64,000 bases of DNA from Paragorgia papillata. Lineage: Eukaryota > Cnidaria > Anthozoa > Scleralcyonacea > Coralliidae. Positions 58,979 to 64,000 of the stretch are shown in pieces. The stretch is taken from assembly GCA_035771165.1 (NCBI GenBank), contig JAWNZC010000472.1, positions 184,001 through 248,000 of the forward strand, in the 5' to 3' direction. Positions within the stretch are counted from its first letter, which is position 1; each line of letters begins with the position of its first letter. The translations under genes and the position numbers were made by a program. The notes beneath the pieces are model-generated. The model searched no databases. It was not told the DNA's origin and saw only the letters and a program-made list of their open reading frames with translations.

Positions 58979-59525
58979 ATAAGACCTTGTTTACATGAAG
59001 CGCATTGAGTGTTCAAGTCAAATCTCGCATGTTGTTTCTTCTTGTTGTGTTTACATGAAGAAGATTGAGTCATGTTCAAGTCAAATCTCGCATGTTGTTT
59101 CTTCTTGTTGTGTTTACATGAAGAAGATTGAGTGTTCAAGTCAAATCTCGCATGTTGTTTCTTCTTCTTGTGTTTACATGAAGAAGATTGAAAGTTTTCG
59201 ATCTGATCGAAACGAATCACTGAAGTCAATCCACGCAGTGGAGTGGATTGACTTGAGATTCAAGCAAGGATCGACTTGAATGTCTCCAATCTGATTCATC
59301 GAAACACGGTTTGACTTGAAAATGACTTGATAACGCATGAGTGAAGTTGGTGCGTGTCCTGCTAAATGGCAGACATTGAGGGAAGCACAGAAAATAGTGT
59401 TCCAAAACCGAAAACAATGTTCCAAGCAGATCGGATTCTCCATGTAAACATGTGCCCGGATTGACTTCACTCGCGTTTTTCGATCCCATTGGACTGTCAA
59501 TCCGCTTCATGTAAACACGGCGTAA
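58979..59525. mobile_element. MITE with tandemly amplified end
   Basis: GACCTTGTTTACATGAAGCG at the left is mirrored by CCGCTTCATGTAAACACGGC at the right. The left part is repeated about four times with a unit near 60 bp (TTTACATGAAGAAGATTGAG, GTTCAAGTCAAATCTCGCAT, GTTGTTTCTTCTTGTTGTG). A palindrome around CAGTGGAGTGGATTGACTTG lies at 59222-59262. Confidence 0.75.
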
Positions 59526-59652
59526 GTGCTATAGCGTGACCCTAGAGGGAAGGATCAGCTTTCTAGGGTACCCTTGGCATCACAGGTAACCCTTGCAGTA
59601 CGGTACCCTATAGTTCCATGTAAACACGGCCTACAATGCACTTGGTGTCTAA

Positions 59653-59786
59653 AGCCAGTTTTCCACTCGCAAATCGAATTTTTCTTTTTCTTATGAGCTC
59701 TTGGCTGGAAATAATTAACAATCTACTAGATTTTTACAATAGGAATGTCGATTCGCGCTAAAAAAATTGCAAGTGGAAAACCGGTT
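59653..59786. mobile_element. Palindromic MITE, family A copy 3, TAA duplication
   Basis: Ends AGCCAGTTTTCCACTCGC and GCAAGTGGAAAACCGGTT are inverted. TAA is present at 59650-59652 and 59787-59789. The centre has ATGAGCTCTTGGCTGGAAAT as in the other copies. Confidence 0.85.
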
Positions 59787-59903
59787 TAACAAATCCAGAG
59801 CCAGTGATCCATTCGCGTTGGCCAAAAAGGACAATATATCTCTGCTGAGAACGAGATTAGATGACAGCCGTAAGACAAAATCGTATTGTGTACAGACGAA
59901 TAT

Positions 59904-62900
59904 TCAGTTTAGAGTGCCCCTGCACTGCGCAGCTCCACAAAGACAAGGTATTTTGTCGTCTTCGATTGGAAACTTGTAGTCATACGTTATTTCTTCGTTC
60001 ACCGCGATGTCACGCTTGGAGTAAATGACGATCTTCTTTTCTGATTCAAGTGTGACCACTTTAGCATAGCAGTTGGGCTGTAAAAGAAAAAACAAATGCG
60101 TCAACTAATTGACCGTACTTAACACTTTGAAGCCTGAGGACGAGTCTTTAAGGTTTATTCTGGCTAACGCCAGACGATTTTATTCAGCACAGGGAGAGGT
60201 CCAGGCCTCAAAGTGTTAAAAATATGGCGGCGGTACATTTAACCACAATGCTTTGCGACCTCAAATCGGCTCAAATAACAACCAAACATTGTTTATCATG
60301 CTAAGATGGATTAAGCAAGCAAAGAATTTATTTCATTCCTATCAAAGTTGATCGTTTTAAAACAATATCTTTCTGCAGAAACAATATTTACTACACGCAA
60401 AGGATTGTGGTTAAATGTACAAGTCGCCATCTTTTTCGGTACGGTCAATTGCTTGTGTATTGTTAAGAGTGATAATTTTACTTTAACAGGGCCCCGCTCG
60501 AAACGTCAGTATTCCGTTATCAAAACTATTCTCGGCTGTTTACCACATTTTAACTTTGCTCTATCTAAAACACTGCCACACAACACTCTATACTTCTTTA
60601 CATTGTGGTACGTTTGCGAGCTTGGTAATGAGTAATGATTTATTTAACGTCGCAAGCACAGGATGTGGTCGCCCAATCATCCGAGCCAGAGGCTCATGTT
60701 GAAGTGCACGACATAAGCTAAGACCTAAGTGTTGATTTTACGGAGGGAGGAAAACCGCAGAACCCTGCTGCGAAAAACCCTCGAAGCACAGAAGAGACCA
60801 ACTAAACTCTACTCACATGAAATTCAAGTTCGAGAACGGGGTTATTCCCAGACGGTCACCCATCCAAGTACTAACCCCGTCCAACTGGGCTTAACTACAT
60901 CAGTGAGAGGCAGCGCCCCAACAGCAAACGCCATGGTAGACGTTCGTCAAGCTCAAATACTCAGAAAATGTTTCTGATCCGCAGACAGGGATCGAACCTA
61001 CAACTTCATAATAACCGTTGAGCAGCTCAACTTGAGCTACCGAGGCTTGGATGGGAAGTTAACAATTTGAGCAGAATATAAAATGTGGGACTAAAAGTCC
61101 ACAACGCATGCGCAAGTCTTGATAATTTCTCACATTTGTATACGCAATTAAATGTTTTGTTATGAAAACTTTAAAAAACTTGATCTAGATCAGTTATTAG
61201 AAGACCTTCCATTGTCGGAGTCTGGTTGAGGTTCTTATTTCGCACCACTTACGATAAGTGACTTACCTCGCAACAGTGATTAATAAATCTCGCCAGATTT
61301 CCGTACTTTGTTGCATCGAGAATGGTATCTGAGTCGACACGGAAGAGATAACTGCTTCCGATGCCGACACGTTCGTAGCGTTTTTCACGATCGTCGGCGA
61401 TGGCCTGTCGTACGACTTCGCCAACGTATTCGATCACCATCTCGTCCGGCCCGATAGGTTCTAACGCGAATAATCCCCAGTCGTGGATACGAGATTTACA
61501 GAACGTCAACTTCTTCTTTCGTACCTATAGTAATAATATAATTATATATACAGTTGTTTGAAAGTAACTTTTCGAAGAAGGAGATGATTGTAGGGTTGGA
61601 ACTAACTCTCGAATATAAGTTTTTGCTGCTAAAAAAATGATTGCTATTAGATGGAGGTAGTAGAAAAGTAAATACGACGCCTGCCTTCCTTCCTTCTTTT
61701 CTTTTTTCCTCCCTCCTCCCCCCCCCCCCCCCCCTCCCTCCCTCCCTCCCTCCTCCCTCCCTAAAGAAGTAATAAAAATCGGAAAGACATTCAAGTACCT
61801 TCAGTTGGTTGAATTTAAGGATGTCCCCGAAATCTTCATTCTGGAAAGACGCCGCTAATCTTCTCTGTAGTGCTCTGTTCTCGCGAGATTGTTGTTTCGC
61901 TTTGTTCGCTTCCTAAAAATGACATAAAGGTGGATTAGTCACACTGCGGTTTATATTTTCTTTCCTTCCTCGTTTCATTCCTTGCTTACCCTCGTCTTTC
62001 TTTTCTGCCTGCTTTCGTTCCTTCGTCACTTTCCATCCCGTCCCATCCATCCATCCACCTACCCACCCACCCTTCCTTCGTTCCTTCCTTCCTTCCTTCG
62101 TTCCTTCCTTCGTTCCTTCCTTCCTTCCTTCCTTCGTTCGTTCGTTCCTTCCTTCCTTCCTTCCTTCCTTCCTTCCTTCCTTCCTTCCTTCCTTCCTTCC
62201 TTCCTTCCTTCCTTCCTTCCTTCCTTCCTTCCTTCCTTCCCACTCTCCCTCCCTAGAATACTTTAATATTCAACACAATTACATTCCTTACCTTCTCTTC
62301 AGCTTTCTTATTGTCAACAGCCTGAAGTTGTCTTCTTGCAGCCTCGAGATACTTGGCTTTCTCGCTCATCGTAATCTTATAATAACCCTGGCATCTCGCC
62401 GAACCTGAACTGTGAATTCGAACACCACAATTATCGGATTTTTGTTTCCTGCCTTTTGTAAGAACTCCAGCAGAAGTAGCTATGATCAGTTAAGCGAATT
62501 AACTGTCAAGTAGTATTGCCTCTGTCTAGTCGTGCGACCTCTGTCTAGTAGTACAGCCTCTCTCTAGTAGTACGGCCTCTCTCTCTAGTAGTACGGCCTC
62601 TCTCTCTAGTAGTACGGCCTCTCTCTCTAGTAGTACGGCCTCTCTCTCTAGTAGTACGGCCTCTCTCTCTAGTAGTACGGCCTCTCTCTCTAGTAGTACG
62701 GCCTCTCTCTCTAGTAGTACGGCCTCTCTCTCTAGTAGTACGGCCTCTCTCTCTTAGTAGTACGGCCTCTCTCTCAAGTAGTACGGCCTCTCTCTCAAGT
62801 AGTACGGCCTCTCCCTCTAGTAGTACGGCCTCTCCCTCTAGTAGTACGGCCTCTCCCTCTAGTAGTACGGCCTCTCCCTCTAGTAGTACGGCCTCTCCCT

Positions 62901-64000
62901 CTAGTAGTACGGCCTCTCCCTCTAGTAGTACGGCCTCTCCCTCTAGTAGTACGGCCTCTCTCTCTAGTAGTACGGCCTCTCTCTCTAGTAGTACGGCCTC
63001 TCTCTCTAGTAGTACGGCCTCTCTCTCTAGTAGTACGGCCTCTCTCTCTAGTAGTACGGCCTCTCTCTCTCTCTAGTAGTACGGCCTCTCTCTCTCTCTA
63101 ATAGTACGGCCTCTCTCTCTCTCTAATAGTACGGCCTCTGTCTAATAGTACGGCCTCTGTCTAGTAGTACGGCCTCTCTCTCTCTCTAATAGTACGGCCT
63201 CTCTCTAGTAGTACGACCTCTCTCTAGTAGTACGACCTCTCTCTAGTAGTACGGCCTCTCTCCAGTAGTACGGCCTCTCTCTCTCTCTCTCTCTAGTACG
63301 GCCTCTGTCTAGTAGTACGGCCTCTGTCTAGTAGTACGGCCTCTCTCTCTCTCTCTAATAGTACGGCCTCTGTCTAATAGTACGACCTCTCTCCAGTAGT
63401 ACGGCCTCTCTCCAGTAGTACGGCTCTAGGAACAAGCAATATGAATAGACAAAAAGGATACTAGGATGAAATGTCCATTGCGCACTAGCAACTGAGTCCG
63501 ATCCAACTTGAACCAAATTCTCAAATCCAATTTTTAAGTAACTTGCGTCCTCATAATCGAGACCAGAAACTAAAAAGTCATATACCAGCTGATCATCTTG
63601 CCAGTATGGTCTCAGAGGAAACTCTGGTGGTAGTTCAATAACAGGTTTATAAATGTCCTCGGGTGACGTTTCCTCGGTAACGCTGACTTTCTGATCAAGC
63701 TTCTCGTACTGTGTTTCATTTGAATCCTGCCCAACAAGTTGTGTTGACTGCTCTGATGCTGATTCGACTTTCTGAGTAACAAGTTCTTGTGTATCCCCTA
63801 TTTTCTTCAAGGTTTCACTCTTGTTCCATTCTTCATTATCACTTACACTTATAACCATTTCATCTTTATCAGTTAATTTTCCCTGTTCTGAGATGTAATC
63901 TGTAGAGTCTGTTGTCTTAAAATCATCTTGCATAACCTCCATTGAATTCAAACGTCCTTCCTTGCCTTCTCCTTTCACAGTGTCTCTAACCTGGGGTTCA
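59904..64000 (-). CDS. SETD1: SETD1-type histone H3K4 methyltransferase, 3' part
   Basis: Exons read from the right edge are 63462-64000 (open at the edge), 62292-62479, 61799-61912, 61267-61524 and 59904-60077, all in phase. The visible part has the N-SET region ([20 protein letters not shown]), a WDR5-binding Win motif (GSARCQ, before [14 protein letters not shown]), the linker [20 protein letters not shown], the SET domain ([57 protein letters not shown]) and the post-SET zinc motif CLCGAAQC with end CRGTLN. All are as in SETD1A/B and yeast Set1, the catalytic subunit of COMPASS that methylates H3K4 at promoters. The N-terminal RNA-binding region would lie beyond the window. A 0.9-kb minisatellite separates the first two visible exons. 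Confidence 0.95.
60119..60219. mobile_element. About 100-bp MITE, family E copy 3
   Basis: TTAACACTTTGAAGCCTGAG and CCAGGCCTCAAAGTGTTAA ends. It is inverted relative to the 33.4-33.6 kb pair and very similar to them (CTGGCTAACGCCAGACGATT). It lies in the last SETD1 intron. Confidence 0.8.
60640..61055 (-). mobile_element. Composite tRNA-like plus 5S-like SINE, long copy
   Basis: Reading the minus strand, 61050-60976 has tRNA-like boxes (TAGCTCAAGTTGAGCTGCTC and GGTTCGATCCC) with a loop too long for a working anticodon arm. Next, 60941-60830 resembles 5S rRNA: it starts GTCTACCATGG and contains GGTTAGTACTTGGATGGGTG ACCGTCTGGGAATA. A tail follows (GTGAGTAGAGTTTAGTTGGT, CTTCGAGGGTTTTTCGCAGC). 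Fragments of the 5S and tail parts occur at 33640, 34918 and 38287. No A-rich end or target duplication was located, so outer limits are approximate. Confidence 0.7.
61965..62245. repeat. (TTCC)n/(TTCG)n tetranucleotide array
   Basis: TTCC runs broken by TTCG blocks and preceded by CATCCATC and CACCCACC units, in the SETD1 intron 61913-62291. A smaller C/G-run and CCCTCCCT tract lies at 61690-61760. Confidence 0.95.
62505..63428. repeat. 21-bp minisatellite (CCTCTCTCTCTAGTAGTACGG)n
   Basis: More than 40 units of about 21 bp, with the length of the CT run varying from unit to unit, fill the SETD1 intron 62480-63461. Sub-blocks of identical variants (CTCCCTCTAG at 62805-62945; CTCTCTCTCTAATAG near 63070-63130) show recent local expansion. 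Confidence 0.95.

Larger units (their letters stand above)
56515..59903. other. Gap between DRC2 and SETD1 3' ends
   Basis: It contains a tentative gene start at 57043, several fold-back elements (57398-57458, 57857-57944, 58979-59525, 59653-59786), and otherwise AT-rich DNA. A purine/G tract lies at 56680-56745. Confidence 0.6.

Noticed and set aside
60830..60941. Functional 5S rRNA gene
   Set aside because: Only the central and 3' parts resemble 5S; the 5' half is diverged and truncated copies are dispersed with a shared tail.
60976..61050. tRNA gene on the minus strand
   Set aside because: A and B boxes are present but the anticodon loop is too long and the acceptor stem does not pair well; best read as a SINE head.
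62505..63428. CRISPR-like array
   Set aside because: Units are contiguous, about 21 bp with variable CT length and no unique spacers; a minisatellite in a eukaryotic intron.

Overview
This is a stretch of intron-rich, AT-rich invertebrate animal nuclear DNA. The gene set (cytochrome P450 reductase, SETD1 histone methyltransferase, CUT-homeodomain factor, SWAP70/DEF6, and the ciliary protein DRC2), short exons with GT-AG introns and very dense MITEs and microsatellites suggest an early-branching metazoan, most likely a cnidarian. The species cannot be told from the sequence alone. All exon structures were assembled by hand from reading frames, splice sites and intron phase. Every join listed for the eight main genes keeps the frame open.

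Layout from left to right: GLOD4 (minus, 7 exons, complete); POR, NADPH-cytochrome P450 reductase (plus, 16 coding exons, complete); a CUT-homeodomain transcription factor (minus, 2 coding exons); an unrecognised 569-residue protein in 19 exons (plus); a SWAP70/DEF6-like PH protein with a very long repetitive acidic tail (minus, 6 exons); ASPDH, L-aspartate dehydrogenase-like (minus, 8 exons); DRC2/CCDC65, a nexin-dynein regulatory complex subunit (plus, 15 exons); a tentative small gene start at 57.0 kb (plus); and the 3' part of SETD1 (minus), which runs off the right edge.

Three gene pairs are head to head with short shared promoter regions: GLOD4/POR (760 bp between start codons), CUT factor/unknown gene (401 bp) and ASPDH/DRC2 (311 bp). 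The last one holds an RFX X-box-like site 89 bp before the DRC2 start, which fits a ciliary gene. The genes do not form a pathway; the window is an ordinary gene neighbourhood.

Much of the non-coding DNA is mobile or repetitive. There are fold-back elements with long arms, several MITE families present in two or more copies, three nested insertions in which the host element lets the empty site be inferred, and a composite 5S rRNA-like plus tRNA-like SINE with one long copy and three fragments. Many introns consist largely of tandem repeats, often tetranucleotide arrays that switch unit along their length. One 30-bp minisatellite is translated, as the acidic tail of the SWAP70-like protein. 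I found no CRISPR array, operon or other prokaryotic system, and no evidence for a new multi-gene system. The least ordinary items are the composite SINE, the GC-rich fold-back at 26 kb, the nested MITEs and the coding minisatellite.
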